Shown here: in pieces, positions 45,968-54,216 of the stretch
Position numbering within the stretch: the first letter of the stretch is position 1
How the letters are laid out: every line of letters starts with the position of its first letter
Source of the DNA: an uncultured Prolixibacteraceae bacterium
GTDB lineage: Bacteria; Bacteroidota; Bacteroidia; Bacteroidales; Prolixibacteraceae
Assembly (NCBI GenBank): GCA_913063265.1
Contig: CAJXZG010000023.1
Location: forward strand, 1-58,765
Reading direction: 5' to 3'
Length of the DNA stretch: 58,765 nt
Notes under the pieces: model-generated
Databases searched by the model: none
What the model saw: only the letters and a program-made list of their open reading frames with translations
What the model was told of the DNA's origin: nothing
Translations under genes and position numbers: made by a program

Positions 45968-46048
45968 GTCAAATATTTGTCAGTGTAAAATTACCAAATA
46001 AATCAGGATTATGATTTGACTCCAAAACCATAATCCTGAATTCATTTT

Positions 46049-46408
46049 TTACAAATCGCCATACAATCCTACTTTGTTGCCTTCGCTGTCGATAAAAACC
46101 GCAAAGTAACCCCGTCCTTCGGCTTCGATTTTTGTTTTCTGAACCACAATTTTTCCTCCTGATTTTTTAATTTTTTCAATGGTAAGGTCAAGTTCTTTTT
46201 CGGCATTAAAACTTACTAGCGGGCCGTTGGTACCGGGTTTAAATCCGGGGGAGTAGGAGATCGCCCCTTCATCGTTTGGGAAACACGCCATTTTTTCTTT
46301 TCCCCAGTCGTAAACTTTCAAATCGATATTAAGCGTATTACTGTAAAAATCTATTGCTCTTTCAAAATTCATAGCCGGGATTTCAACCCACGAAATAAGT
46401 TTTTTCAT
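46049..46408 (-). CDS. VOC-family (glyoxalase/bleomycin-resistance fold) protein
   Basis: A 119-residue single VOC domain. It starts MKKLISWVEIPAMNFERAIDFYSNTLNI and includes GAISYSPGFKPGTNGPLVSF, a repeated beta-alpha-beta unit, and the end strand GYFAVFIDSEGNKVGLY. In this fold the usual metal ligands are few; I see no clear His/Glu set, so it may bind a ligand without catalysis. It precedes the AraC gene on the same strand. Confidence 0.88.
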   Translation of the reverse strand: MKKLISWVEIPAMNFERAIDFYSNTLNIDLKVYDWGKEKMACFPNDEGAISYSPGFKPGTNGPLVSFNAEKELDLTIEKIKKSGGKIVVQKTKIEAEGRGYFAVFIDSEGNKVGLYGDL

Positions 46409-46537
46409 TTCTGTTTTGTTTTTTTTATTTTAAAATATACGTCAAAGGTATGGAGCAGTAGTTAGTAAAAATTGGAAAAAAAGGACAATTTATTCTAACC
46501 TATATGTTTTGTTACGGTTGTTAATTTACAACCTTGT

Positions 46538-48190
46538 ATGTCAAAAAATATTTATATTAGTTACAAATCTAAATTTATGTCGTTTGTTAAAAAGCCCTTT
46601 TTTATTGCACTGATAATTCTTGTTCCAATAATTACTTTTTTGCTTTGGCCCTTAAACTCCGAAAAGTGGGAGATCAAAGAAAATGCTGATTTACTTAACG
46701 AGAAAAAAGAAATTTTAAGTCGGCTGGAAAGTTCATCAAACGAAAAAGGACCTAATATTCTTTTAATAACAGCCGATGATTTGGGTATGGCAGATGTTTC
46801 TGCTTACGGCGAGGGAAATATTGTTACTCCAAATATCGATAAACTTGGAGAAGAGGGTGTGGTTTTTGAAAATGCATATGTAACCTCGCCGGTTTGTGCA
46901 CCATCGCGCGCTGCTTTAATTACCGGACGGTATCAGCACAGGTTTGGATTTGAGTTTACCATGCACGACCGTTACCTTAAAAACCGACTGGAATACCTTG
47001 GATTTAAATATTTTGTTAATAGTTATCCCTGGGAACCACAGTGGACGACTGAGGTTCCGGGAAGAAAGGATATTGATATGCAGGGCCTGCCGGTATCAGA
47101 AATAACATTGGCCGAAATTCTAAAAAAGCAGGGGTATAAAACAGGTGTAGTTGGTAAGTGGCACCTTGGGTGGAGCGACGAAAAAATGCCCGTTTCATTT
47201 GGATTTGATGAGCAGTATGGATTTTTTATGAGTCACTCATTATATGCTCCTGAAGGATCAGAAGGAATTGTTGACCAGAAAATTGAAGAAGATTGGACCG
47301 ATCCTTATATCTGGTCGGGACAAAGAAAAGGACCACATGCGATTTATAAAAACTATACTGAGGTTGAAGAAAAGAAATATCTGACAACACGAATTGCAGA
47401 CGAATCGATTTCTTTTATTAGCAGACATCAGAATGAACCGTTTTTTTTATGGGTGTCTTTTAATGCCCCACACACTCCGCTGCAAGCTCCAAAAGATTAT
47501 GTCGACAGGTATAAAAATATCGAAGACCCAATAAAACGTGTTTATCGCGCAATGATTAATTCGCTTGATGATGAATTGGGGCGTTTAATGAAATTTCTTA
47601 ATGATAACAGTTTGGATGAAAATACAATTGTATTTTTCATTAGCGACAATGGAGGGGCAGAATACACTCATACAACTGATAATGGCAAATACGAAGGAGG
47701 TAAAAACACCGAATTTGAGGGAGGTGTAAAAGTACCTATGATGATAAGATGGAAAGGAAAAATTCCTGCAAATCAGAGATATCATCCTATGGTAAGTTCA
47801 ATGGATATTTTTTCGTCTTCGGTAGCTGCAGTGAATGCTGAAATAGAAATTTCCAGGACGATTGACGGAGTAAATTTGCTTCCTTATCTGCAAGATTCTA
47901 TTCATGATTATCCCCACGATTATCTCTTCTGGCAAAGGGGAATCAGTAAAGCGGTTAGAAACAACAGCTGGAAACTTGTAATTAATGAGAAGTCGAATGA
48001 AAGACTTTTATACAATTTAAACAATGATAAATACGAAAATCCAGAAGTTTCTGCACAAAATCCGGAAATGGTTCAAATGCTGGAAAAAAAGTTGTTAAAA
48101 TGGGAGAAACTTCATGCTGAACCCCTTTGGCCTCCTGTAGTTTTCTTTTATGCGAATAAGGGTGGAAAGGAGTATGGGTTTGAACAATAA
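46538..48190 (+). CDS. Sulfatase (S1, arylsulfatase type)
   Basis: A 550-residue sulfatase anchored or exported through an N-terminal hydrophobic segment (PFFIALIILVPIITFLLWPL). The start may be the ATG at 46538 or 46577. The formylglycine motif is CAPSR with Cys120 (first-ATG numbering) in SPVCAPSRAALITGRYQHR. Metal-binding ITADDLGMADVSAYG lies near residue 80 and the HTPLQAPKDY and SDNGGAEYTH segments further on. It would remove sulfate esters from polysaccharides such as algal glycans. No SusCD and no sulfatase-maturase (anSME) gene is near. Its maturation must depend on one elsewhere. Confidence 0.93.
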   Translation: MSKNIYISYKSKFMSFVKKPFFIALIILVPIITFLLWPLNSEKWEIKENADLLNEKKEILSRLESSSNEKGPNILLITADDLGMADVSAYGEGNIVTPNIDKLGEEGVVFENAYVTSPVCAPSRAALITGRYQHRFGFEFTMHDRYLKNRLEYLGFKYFVNSYPWEPQWTTEVPGRKDIDMQGLPVSEITLAEILKKQGYKTGVVGKWHLGWSDEKMPVSFGFDEQYGFFMSHSLYAPEGSEGIVDQKIEEDWTDPYIWSGQRKGPHAIYKNYTEVEEKKYLTTRIADESISFISRHQNEPFFLWVSFNAPHTPLQAPKDYVDRYKNIEDPIKRVYRAMINSLDDELGRLMKFLNDNSLDENTIVFFISDNGGAEYTHTTDNGKYEGGKNTEFEGGVKVPMMIRWKGKIPANQRYHPMVSSMDIFSSSVAAVNAEIEISRTIDGVNLLPYLQDSIHDYPHDYLFWQRGISKAVRNNSWKLVINEKSNERLLYNLNNDKYENPEVSAQNPEMVQMLEKKLLKWEKLHAEPLWPPVVFFYANKGGKEYGFEQ

Positions 48191-48280
48191 AAATATGCAC
48201 AGCCCGGTATTTTTCAGAATACACTGTCCTTTAAAGTTTTATTTTAATTTGTAAAACTGTTAGTCCGGGGTACATTCGGG

Positions 48281-48667
48281 TCATTTCTCTTTTATATGAA
48301 TCAAAACAAAATCCTTAGCCCATTCCGAACCATAACCCTGCCAATACATTGTATCGGATTTAAAGGTAACTTTCCAGTAACTGTCATCTTCCTGTCCTGC
48401 ATCACTGTCTAAAAAAAGCGTTTTATCATTAAGATTAAAATCGTATTTCCCGGTGTTCTTGCCAAAAGGTTTACCTCCGCTTTCAAAGGTATTATCCTTG
48501 TTGAAAATGACATAACGGTCTTTGTTGGGATTGTGCTCGGCTGTTACATCTTTTGCATCCTGAATTACCTTGTACATATTCCACTTGCCCTGAATTTCAT
48601 CCGGAGATAAGTTGATTTTAAATATAAAAACCGATAGTAAGAAAGTAATGGTATAAATTGATTTCAT
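48281..48667 (-). CDS. Exported lipocalin-like hypothetical protein
   Basis: A 128-residue protein from the ATG at 48667 (MKSIYTITFLLSVFIFKINL, a signal or anchor segment). The mature part DEIQGKWNMYKVIQDAKDVTAE opens like Bacteroidota lipocalin-like domains (GxW), followed by YVIFNKDNTFESGG, KYDFNLNDKTLFLD and SYWKVTFKSDTMYWQGYGSEW. Cys residues are absent. Function unknown. The gene ends 90 bp from the convergent sulfatase gene. The 420 bp upstream of its start up to 49087 hold the first attC-like repeat and no further gene. Confidence 0.68.
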   Translation of the reverse strand: MKSIYTITFLLSVFIFKINLSPDEIQGKWNMYKVIQDAKDVTAEHNPNKDRYVIFNKDNTFESGGKPFGKNTGKYDFNLNDKTLFLDSDAGQEDDSYWKVTFKSDTMYWQGYGSEWAKDFVLIHIKEK

Positions 48668-48900
48668 TAAAGTATTATTTCTCAATTGTATTTAATATTC
48701 CTTGATTAGTGGATTTGGTTTTCTTATCATTTCTGTGCATTATCCAACTCTTTGCCGGATCAGCCAAACACTTCAGGCAGATTAATGACAATTGTTCTGA
48801 AAAGCCCTTCGCAAAAAAATACTTTTTAAAAGCACAGAACTATAAACACATAACAATACTTTCTTGTTTTAAATATTTCAGATTAAAAAGGAATTAAAGG

Positions 48901-49081
48901 TTTGACTATTTGGCCGGGACTTTGAAACACTTCACAGTCAGACTGCCACGGAGCAAATTCGTTTATTCATATTTTAGTTTTTATAACTAAATCGTCAAAG
49001 ATGAATTGGCGTTGTTGCAACGAAGAACTACGGTTGATTTACCCACCGAATCTCGCATTACATATAGCTTTTGTTAGGCAC
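48901..49081. repeat. attC-like palindromic repeat E1
   Basis: First of three related elements. It ends with GTTAGGC (49073-49079). The interior, from GGGACTTTGAAACACTTCAC on, is strongly similar to E3 (53439-53623), including CAAATTCGT/GATGAATTGGCG and AACGAAGAAC. Its left arm GACTATTTGG and right arm CATTACATATAGC still pair in part, but the left arm has lost a few bases. The minus-strand ATPase gene stops 7 bp beyond the GTTAGGCAC end. It shows the repeat nature of the element, but is the most decayed of the three. Confidence 0.8.
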
Positions 49082-49087
49082 TGGCTT

Positions 49088-50209
49088 TTAATTCATTTTT
49101 ATAAATTCTCTAAAATTTTCTTTGTCAATCACTTTACTATTTGCATTGTAATTTTCAGTGAATGTCTTTGGTAATTTTGCATTTTTTTTATTTATCCACT
49201 TAAATTCAAATCCTGTTATTTTACCACCATTGTCCTCTACAAAATCAACTTCCTGTTGTTGTTTTGTTCTCCAAAAATATGTTCGTGCCAGACTTTGCTT
49301 ATATTCAATTTGTTTTATTCGCTCTGAAATAAGGAAGTTCTCCCAAAGAGCGCCTTTATCCGTTCTCAAATTAATTGGGTCAAAATTTCCGATTATCATA
49401 TTTCGAATTCCATTGTCATAGAAATAGATTTTCTTACTTGTTTTGATTTCATTTCGAACATTTCGACTGAAACTACCTAGCTTAAAAACTATGTATCCTT
49501 TTTGTAAAATGTCGATGTATTTACTGATTGTATTTTTATCCACATTCACGATTTGAGCCAATTCGGAATAATTTACTTCACTTCCAACCTGAAGTGCCAG
49601 AGCTTGCACCAGTTTATCTAATATTTCTGGTTTTCGTATATCCGAATATGAAAGAATATCTCTGTATAAATAGCTGTTAACTAAGTTGCGCAGGATATTA
49701 ACTTCGTCCCCGACATTATTTAGTACATCCGGATAAAGTCCATATAAAAGACGATTTTCTAATTGCTGTTCTGAATACAAAAATCCATGGTGGTTTTCAT
49801 ACTCTTCCCAGGAAATTGGAAACAACTGGTATTCCCATTTTCTTCCTGTTAATGGTTCATTAATTTTATTTGTCAAGTCAAATGAAGATGAACCACTTGC
49901 AAATAGTTGAACGTCTTTAAACCGGTCGGTTATTGTTTTCATTGTAAGACCGATTCCTTCAATTCTTTGAGCTTCATCAATAAACACGAATTTATATTTT
50001 CCAAGAATTGTCCGAATTTGTTCCGTGTTAGGTTCAGTCAGTAAGGTTCTAGTTTTTGGGTCATCACCATCAAGAAGGAGATAATTTTCGTTTCCAAGAA
50101 TTGATTCAATCAAAGTTGTTTTACCAACTTGTCTTGGACCAATTACGATTACGGCTTTTCCTGAACCAATTCGTTTTTTTATTAAATCACTTAAGTATCT
50201 TGAATACAT
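49088..50209 (-). CDS. AAA ATPase with DUF4143 domain
   Basis: A 373-residue protein of the DUF4143 ATPase group. Walker A is GPRQVGKTT (residues 24-32), Walker B FVFIDEAQRI (about 75-84). The C-terminal half has the DUF4143 domain with KNYFDNGIRNMI-like and WENFLISERIKQ segments and the nuclease-like ending TYFWRTKQQQEVDFVEDNGGKITGFEFKW (the EVDF...FEFKW pattern recalls a restriction-like fold). The family is common on mobile and defence-related DNA, but function is undetermined. It lies alone between attC-like repeats E1 and E2, bounded by GTTAGGCAC and GTGCCTAAC, and reads towards E1. Confidence 0.9.
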   Translation of the reverse strand: MYSRYLSDLIKKRIGSGKAVIVIGPRQVGKTTLIESILGNENYLLLDGDDPKTRTLLTEPNTEQIRTILGKYKFVFIDEAQRIEGIGLTMKTITDRFKDVQLFASGSSSFDLTNKINEPLTGRKWEYQLFPISWEEYENHHGFLYSEQQLENRLLYGLYPDVLNNVGDEVNILRNLVNSYLYRDILSYSDIRKPEILDKLVQALALQVGSEVNYSELAQIVNVDKNTISKYIDILQKGYIVFKLGSFSRNVRNEIKTSKKIYFYDNGIRNMIIGNFDPINLRTDKGALWENFLISERIKQIEYKQSLARTYFWRTKQQQEVDFVEDNGGKITGFEFKWINKKNAKLPKTFTENYNANSKVIDKENFREFIKMN

Positions 50210-50313
50210 ATTTTTTATTTCAAAGATACAACATTTGATGAATTAATTCACCGTTGGTTATATATTTGTGTGATGTTGTTTTCTTTTTCAAGCTTGTGCC
50301 TAACGGCAGTCTG

Positions 50314-51963
50314 TCTAAAAACCCATTTGCCCGAAAGCTATTGGAGAACTTTTTAAGGAGTTTAAAGTCAGATTTAAAATTCCCGGATTTATCATCGTTC
50401 GTTTGAGTAATTGGTTTATCTGGTTTAAAAATAGCTTTAAAAGAATGATTTTTAGGCAAAAAAACCGGAAAATACTTTCCAGGTATGCCTGTAATCTTTT
50501 TATTCCGACAATGTTGATTATCCTTCGCAGGTTGTATGCTGTCGTTATAAAACCAAAGTTGGCTTCGGCCCGTTCGATGTACTTTTTTGTGATAATATAA
50601 TTAAATCCCCACTGTCGTTTTATAGTCCCATAAGGGTGTTCCACAATTTGCTGTCGTTTGCGGTAGAGTTGCTTGTTTTCTTCAATACGATTTTTATTTC
50701 TGTCGACATATTCCTGGAATTCGCTGCGCTGGATAGCTTTTCCGCAAATGGCTTTGGAACATTCCGACTTGGCCGGACACGTTTTGCATGCCGTTGTTGT
50801 GTAGCGTTTAAACCGGTAAGTTTTGGCCTGATGCCATCTTCCGTTTGTTGTCATCAATTCTCCCTGTGGACAGGTATAACAATCTTTTATTTTATCGAAG
50901 GTAAAGTTTTCAACATTGTATTCCGGGTTCGGGGCATTGGTAGCTACCGTTGGAATTGCCACCATAACATCTATTCCCAACTCATCGGCAATTTTGAACT
51001 CGCTTCCTGTGTGATATCCTTTATCGTAAAGCGATGTAAAATCATTGGAACGTAAAACGGTTTTCGCCCTTCGCAGCATCCCGCCCATGGCTTTGTAGTC
51101 GTTGGTATTGGTTACTTTATAATCGATGGGCAGGTAATGTTTGTCGTCCACGGTGGTTTGCGCATTGTAGGCAACCTCTGTTATGTTGTTGCGGGTAATT
51201 AGCTGCCGGCTATCGGGGTCGGAAATAGAAATCTGGGACTGCCCTGATTCTTTTAGCTGTTGTTCCAGTTTTTTATACCCCTCTTTGCGCTGGTTTTGTT
51301 TTTTAATTTCGTTCTCAATTTCCTGTTTATCATCACCATCACTTTCGGCCAGGACTTTTTCATACTCAGCCAGTTTGTTTTCGATGTATTCCAGGTGGCG
51401 GTTGATTTTCTTCTGGTTGAAGTTGTTCTTTTTACTATTTTGTGCACGTAGCTTTGTGCTGTCGCCTGCAATCAGGGTTCCTCCAATCAGGTTAAAATAT
51501 TTTGCAATTTTTACGGTTTCACGGAAAACCTTTTTGATAGCTTTGGGATTGTCACGCCGGAAGTTGGAAATGGTATTGTGGTCGGGGCTAAGATTCTTCA
51601 AAAGCCACATTACTTCAATGTTCCGTTTACATTCCTTTTCCAATTTTCTTGAAGAACGTACCTGGTTTAGATAGCCATAAATGAATAGCTTTAGCAAATC
51701 GGCAGGATGGTATGCTGGTCTACCATTTTCTATAAAATCTGATTTAAAACCAAACACATCTAACTTCAGGCTGTCTACAAAAACATCGATTAAACGAACC
51801 TCGTTTTCTACCTCAACAGCATCATCGAGCGAAACCGGGAAAAGGTAGGTTTGTTGCCTGTTTTGTCCTTGTATAAATTTCATGCTTGAAGATAGTGAAG
51901 CATTGTATTCGAAGGTGTTAACAAGTGTCGTAGTTCTTAACAAAATGCAGTTAGGTTTTTAGA
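50314..51963 (-). mobile_element. IS1182-family insertion sequence
   Basis: A 1650-bp element. Its ends are TCTAAAAACCC (left) and GGTTTTTAGA (right), a 10-bp perfect terminal inverted repeat. The 7 bp CAGTCTG directly flank it on both sides (50307-50313 and 51964-51970), an apparent target-site duplication. It encodes one transposase on the minus strand. It sits inside the left arm of attC-like repeat E2; removing it and one CAGTCTG restores a continuous element. Confidence 0.88.
50315..51883 (-). CDS. IS1182-family transposase
   Basis: A 522-residue DDE transposase from the ATG at 51883 (MKFIQGQNRQQTYLFPVSLDDAVEVENEVRLIDVFVDSL, the usual family start). RPAYHPADLLKLFIYGYLNQVRSSRKLEKECKRNIEVMWLLKNLSPDHNTISNFRR is the family N-terminal domain. 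DDE region: GGTLIAGDSTKLRAQNSKK, SLYDKGYHTGSE, and the Cys-rich insert CKTCPAKSECSKAICGK, followed by VEHPYGTIKRQWGF with the final Glu. The frame is intact. The stop codon lies within the left terminal repeat of the element. Confidence 0.93.
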   Translation of the reverse strand: MKFIQGQNRQQTYLFPVSLDDAVEVENEVRLIDVFVDSLKLDVFGFKSDFIENGRPAYHPADLLKLFIYGYLNQVRSSRKLEKECKRNIEVMWLLKNLSPDHNTISNFRRDNPKAIKKVFRETVKIAKYFNLIGGTLIAGDSTKLRAQNSKKNNFNQKKINRHLEYIENKLAEYEKVLAESDGDDKQEIENEIKKQNQRKEGYKKLEQQLKESGQSQISISDPDSRQLITRNNITEVAYNAQTTVDDKHYLPIDYKVTNTNDYKAMGGMLRRAKTVLRSNDFTSLYDKGYHTGSEFKIADELGIDVMVAIPTVATNAPNPEYNVENFTFDKIKDCYTCPQGELMTTNGRWHQAKTYRFKRYTTTACKTCPAKSECSKAICGKAIQRSEFQEYVDRNKNRIEENKQLYRKRQQIVEHPYGTIKRQWGFNYIITKKYIERAEANFGFITTAYNLRRIINIVGIKRLQAYLESIFRFFCLKIILLKLFLNQINQLLKRTMINPGILNLTLNSLKSSPIAFGQMGF

Positions 51964-52193
51964 CAGTCTGACGGTTGGTGCAAGTGGAGTGCGGAGCTTT
52001 GAAACGGCAACTTGTCAAGTTTGCATGGAGCCAAGCCGGCGTAGCACTAAATTTTGTTTTTAACCGATAATCCGTCAACGACGGATTGGCGGTGGTTGAA
52101 CAATGCGAAAACGCTGAAAAAACACGCCCGCCCGCATTACATTTGCACTTTGTTATAGCCATTGTTTTATTATTTTCTTCAGTTATATTCCAA

Positions 52194-52706
52194 TTAGTCA
52201 GCGTAAAAATCAATGTAAACTTGAGCAATATAATCATGGAAACCCCATCCGATATCACTTGTATTTGACATTACTTTTTGGGCTCTGCTCGCAAATTTTT
52301 CAAGTACTCCATTCTCATACATTAAAGTCAAAGCTTGTTCGTAAGTCTTTTCCAGACTTGAATAAAAACTTTCATTTATATCTCCAAAGTCATTTGTAAA
52401 TTCAACTCCTGTTTCAACATAGAAGAGCATTAAGTCAGCTAAACTATCATTGGATACGCCAAGTTTTTTAAAATCACTTATAGCTTTTTTGCCCTCCTTC
52501 AGATTATAGCCAAATCCTCTTTTAGGAAAGAATGTTTCGAATACTTTATCACGATATTTTGACAATAGCTCATTTTCATTAGGATTTACATAAAAATCAA
52601 AGTATTCCTTAACTGATTTATTCTTTTTGTATAATTCACCTATCAAGTCAATGAGTTGTTTTTTATCTAAGTTTTTAAGATTGTTTTTTACTTCACGAAT
52701 TCCCAT
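52194..52706 (-). CDS. DUF6155-like protein
   Basis: A 170-residue, largely helical cytoplasmic protein. The start GIREVKNNLKNLDKKQLIDLIGELYKKNKSVKEYFDFYVNPNENELLSKYRDKVFETFFPKR matches what I recall of DUF6155 (LDKKxLIxLIxELYKK...KEYxDFYxNPNE). Function unknown. It lies at the 3' end of a cassette-like block together with hicA and hicB, and ends 34 bp before the GTTATAGCC end of E2. Confidence 0.75.
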   Translation of the reverse strand: MGIREVKNNLKNLDKKQLIDLIGELYKKNKSVKEYFDFYVNPNENELLSKYRDKVFETFFPKRGFGYNLKEGKKAISDFKKLGVSNDSLADLMLFYVETGVEFTNDFGDINESFYSSLEKTYEQALTLMYENGVLEKFASRAQKVMSNTSDIGWGFHDYIAQVYIDFYAD

Positions 52707-52755
52707 TGCACTTTCTTTTTAGATACAGGTTACTTAAATTTAAATTGCCTGACTT

Positions 52756-53151
52756 TTAACTTCTATAAATCAGATTCATTTCAGATAATTCCTGTCCAAT
52801 TTGATGAATTCCACTTAAAATTTTTTCTGTTTGGTTTTCCGATGGCTTTTTGTGTCCTTGCACATATTGAGACAATAGCGTAGGATTCATGCCTATTTTT
52901 TCTGCAAGAAATTTTGCATTGAGTACTTTATAATATTGGAAAAATTGAGCGAAGTCAATTTCAAATTTTAGATTCTCGTGTGAAATTTCATATTCTTCCT
53001 CAAAATGTAATTGGGTTGCTTCGAGTGCATTATTTATTAATTCAGGAATAGTCCTGCCAGTTGTAAATATTGGGTATTCCTCGGAATATGCCGAAAATCC
53101 AGTCTTTGTTTTTTCAACTGTTATTTTGATTTTTTTCTTATAATTTTTCAT
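52756..53151 (-). CDS. hicB: HicB-family antitoxin
   Basis: A 131-residue antitoxin. The N-terminal partly degraded RNase H-like HicB domain (KITVEKTKTGFSAYSEEYPIFTTGRTIPELINNALEATQLHFEEE) is followed by a C-terminal helix-turn-helix: LNAKFLAEKIGMNPTLLSQYVQGHKKPSE. It would neutralise HicA and bind its own promoter. It follows hicA by 9 bp, so the two are one operon. Confidence 0.9.
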   Translation of the reverse strand: MKNYKKKIKITVEKTKTGFSAYSEEYPIFTTGRTIPELINNALEATQLHFEEEYEISHENLKFEIDFAQFFQYYKVLNAKFLAEKIGMNPTLLSQYVQGHKKPSENQTEKILSGIHQIGQELSEMNLIYRS

Positions 53152-53160
53152 AATCCCTAT

Positions 53161-53349
53161 TTAAAGTGTTATTCCTGCATCTTTCAGAATTTTTTTCTCA
53201 AGCCCTTTTCCAACTTCCTGGCTTCCATGATTTGGAAAAATTATTATTCCATTTTTTTGGTCATGTTTCATTTTTACATGCGAGCCTTTTTGTGAAATTG
53301 GATACCAGCCATCTTTTTTCAAGAGCCGGAATAATTCTGAACATTTCAT
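53161..53349 (-). CDS. hicA: HicA-family toxin (mRNA interferase)
   Basis: A 62-residue dsRBD-like toxin: MKCSELFRLLKKDGWYPISQKGSHVKMKHDQKNGIIIFPNHGSQEVGKGLEKKILKDAGI. The catalytic His is in GSHVKMKH, and the fold ending GLEKKILKDAGI is typical. HicA cleaves mRNA during stress. It is the first gene of the cassette-like block and starts 89 bp from attC-like repeat E3. HicAB modules are frequent superintegron cargo. Confidence 0.92.
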   Translation of the reverse strand: MKCSELFRLLKKDGWYPISQKGSHVKMKHDQKNGIIIFPNHGSQEVGKGLEKKILKDAGITL

Positions 53350-53438
53350 TTATTATAATTTTCTAAATCACTTTCAAAGGTAAATAATAATTTACTTTTT
53401 AGCAAGGATATATTTTTAGGAATTCTTCATTTAACATT

Positions 53439-53623
53439 GGCTATCGGTTTGGCTATGTGGAGTGCGGGACTTTGAAACACTTCACTGTCAGGCCGCCACT
53501 GAGCCAATTCGTTTATCCATATTTTCTTTTTTTAGCCAAATCGTCAAAGACGAATTGGCGGTGTTGCAACGAAGAATTGCAGTTGAATTACCCGCTGAAC
53601 CCCGTATTACATATAGCCTTTGT
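53439..53623. repeat. attC-like palindromic repeat E3
   Basis: Outer arms GGCTATGTGGAGTGCGGG (53451-53468) and CCCGTATTACATATAGCC (53601-53618) pair at 14 Watson-Crick and three G-T positions of 18. An internal 9-bp inverted repeat CCAATTCGT/ACGAATTGG (53504-53512, 53550-53558) and a competing small hairpin AATCGTC-AAA-GACGAATT lie inside. The left end is GGCTATCGG (53439-53447), complementary to the ATAGCC end of E2. The right core GTT is split by the group II intron after GT; joining the exons gives TTTGTTGGCG, like TTTGTTAGGC of E1 and TTTGTTATAGCC of E2. Confidence 0.85.
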
Positions 53624-54216
53624 GTGTGCCCAGCATGAGCATGTACACACTTTCTTAAAAGCTCTGAAAAAATGTTGAAAATACAAATTTTCTATGTTAA
53701 ATAAGAATGTGCTGCATGAAAATATTTCCAGAGGATTTACCCTGTGGAATTTAGTTTTATTCCAGAGGGTGTAAGTCCCTTACAGGCCCCGAGACATTGG
53801 GGAACTGTTAGCAAGTGGCAAGCTGGTTTGGAGTAATCCATACAGTGAAGGAAGCCAGACTGCAAACTCCGGTACTGACGAACAGGAATCGCATAGGAGG
53901 CTATAAAGTATGGATAAGCAAGCACATCATTGTAACGTCCTATAATTAGTTATATGCTTTATAGTAGATGCGGCAGCGATTGGAGGAAGGAACATGCTCT
54001 TACCTGGGGAGACCCTGATAATCGCCAACTGGAGGTTCGTCAGGGAGTCAGCAGATGCCATAGTACCTAAGAGTAACGAGCCGCATTAGTTGCGGAGGTC
54101 TCACAAGTTAGGGAAGGGCTGAACGTTAAATTGTTCCAAATGCAGCAAGGAAGCTTTCCGTGAGTAGACGGAATCTAGCCTTGTTATAGGCGGAACAGGG
54201 AAACAAAGAAACAAAA

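Larger units (their letters stand above)
50296..52160. repeat. attC-like palindromic repeat E2, split by an IS1182-family element
   Basis: Left piece 50296-50313 (GTGCCTAACGG, then CAGTCTG) and right piece 51964-52160 flank the IS. Outer arms GTGCAAGTGGAGTGCGG (51978-51994) and CCGCATTACATTTGCAC (52132-52148) pair at 14 of 17 positions, two of the rest being G-T. A perfect apical hairpin AATCCGTC-AAC-GACGGATT is at 52069-52087. The right end is GTTATAGCC (52152-52160). Length without the IS is about 208 bp. Arms share GTGGAGTGCGG with E3, but the outer six bases differ in a compensatory way. Confidence 0.82.

Noticed and set aside
48901..49081. Reading the attC-like repeats as simple terminators or as MITEs
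   Set aside because: They have no terminal T tract, are far longer than terminators, and show no target duplications. The complementary ends of the blocks between them are better explained by cassette logic.
51183..51674. Plus-strand 163-codon frame within the IS
   Set aside because: It is a low-complexity Ser/Phe-rich antisense shadow of the transposase gene.
53737..53925. Minus-strand 62-codon frame before the reverse transcriptase
   Set aside because: It lies inside the structured 5' RNA part of the group II intron, antisense to it, with no protein features.
53624..54216. A riboswitch or separate ncRNA upstream of the RT gene
   Set aside because: The segment is accounted for by domains I-IV of the group II intron, bounded by a GTGTG 5' end.
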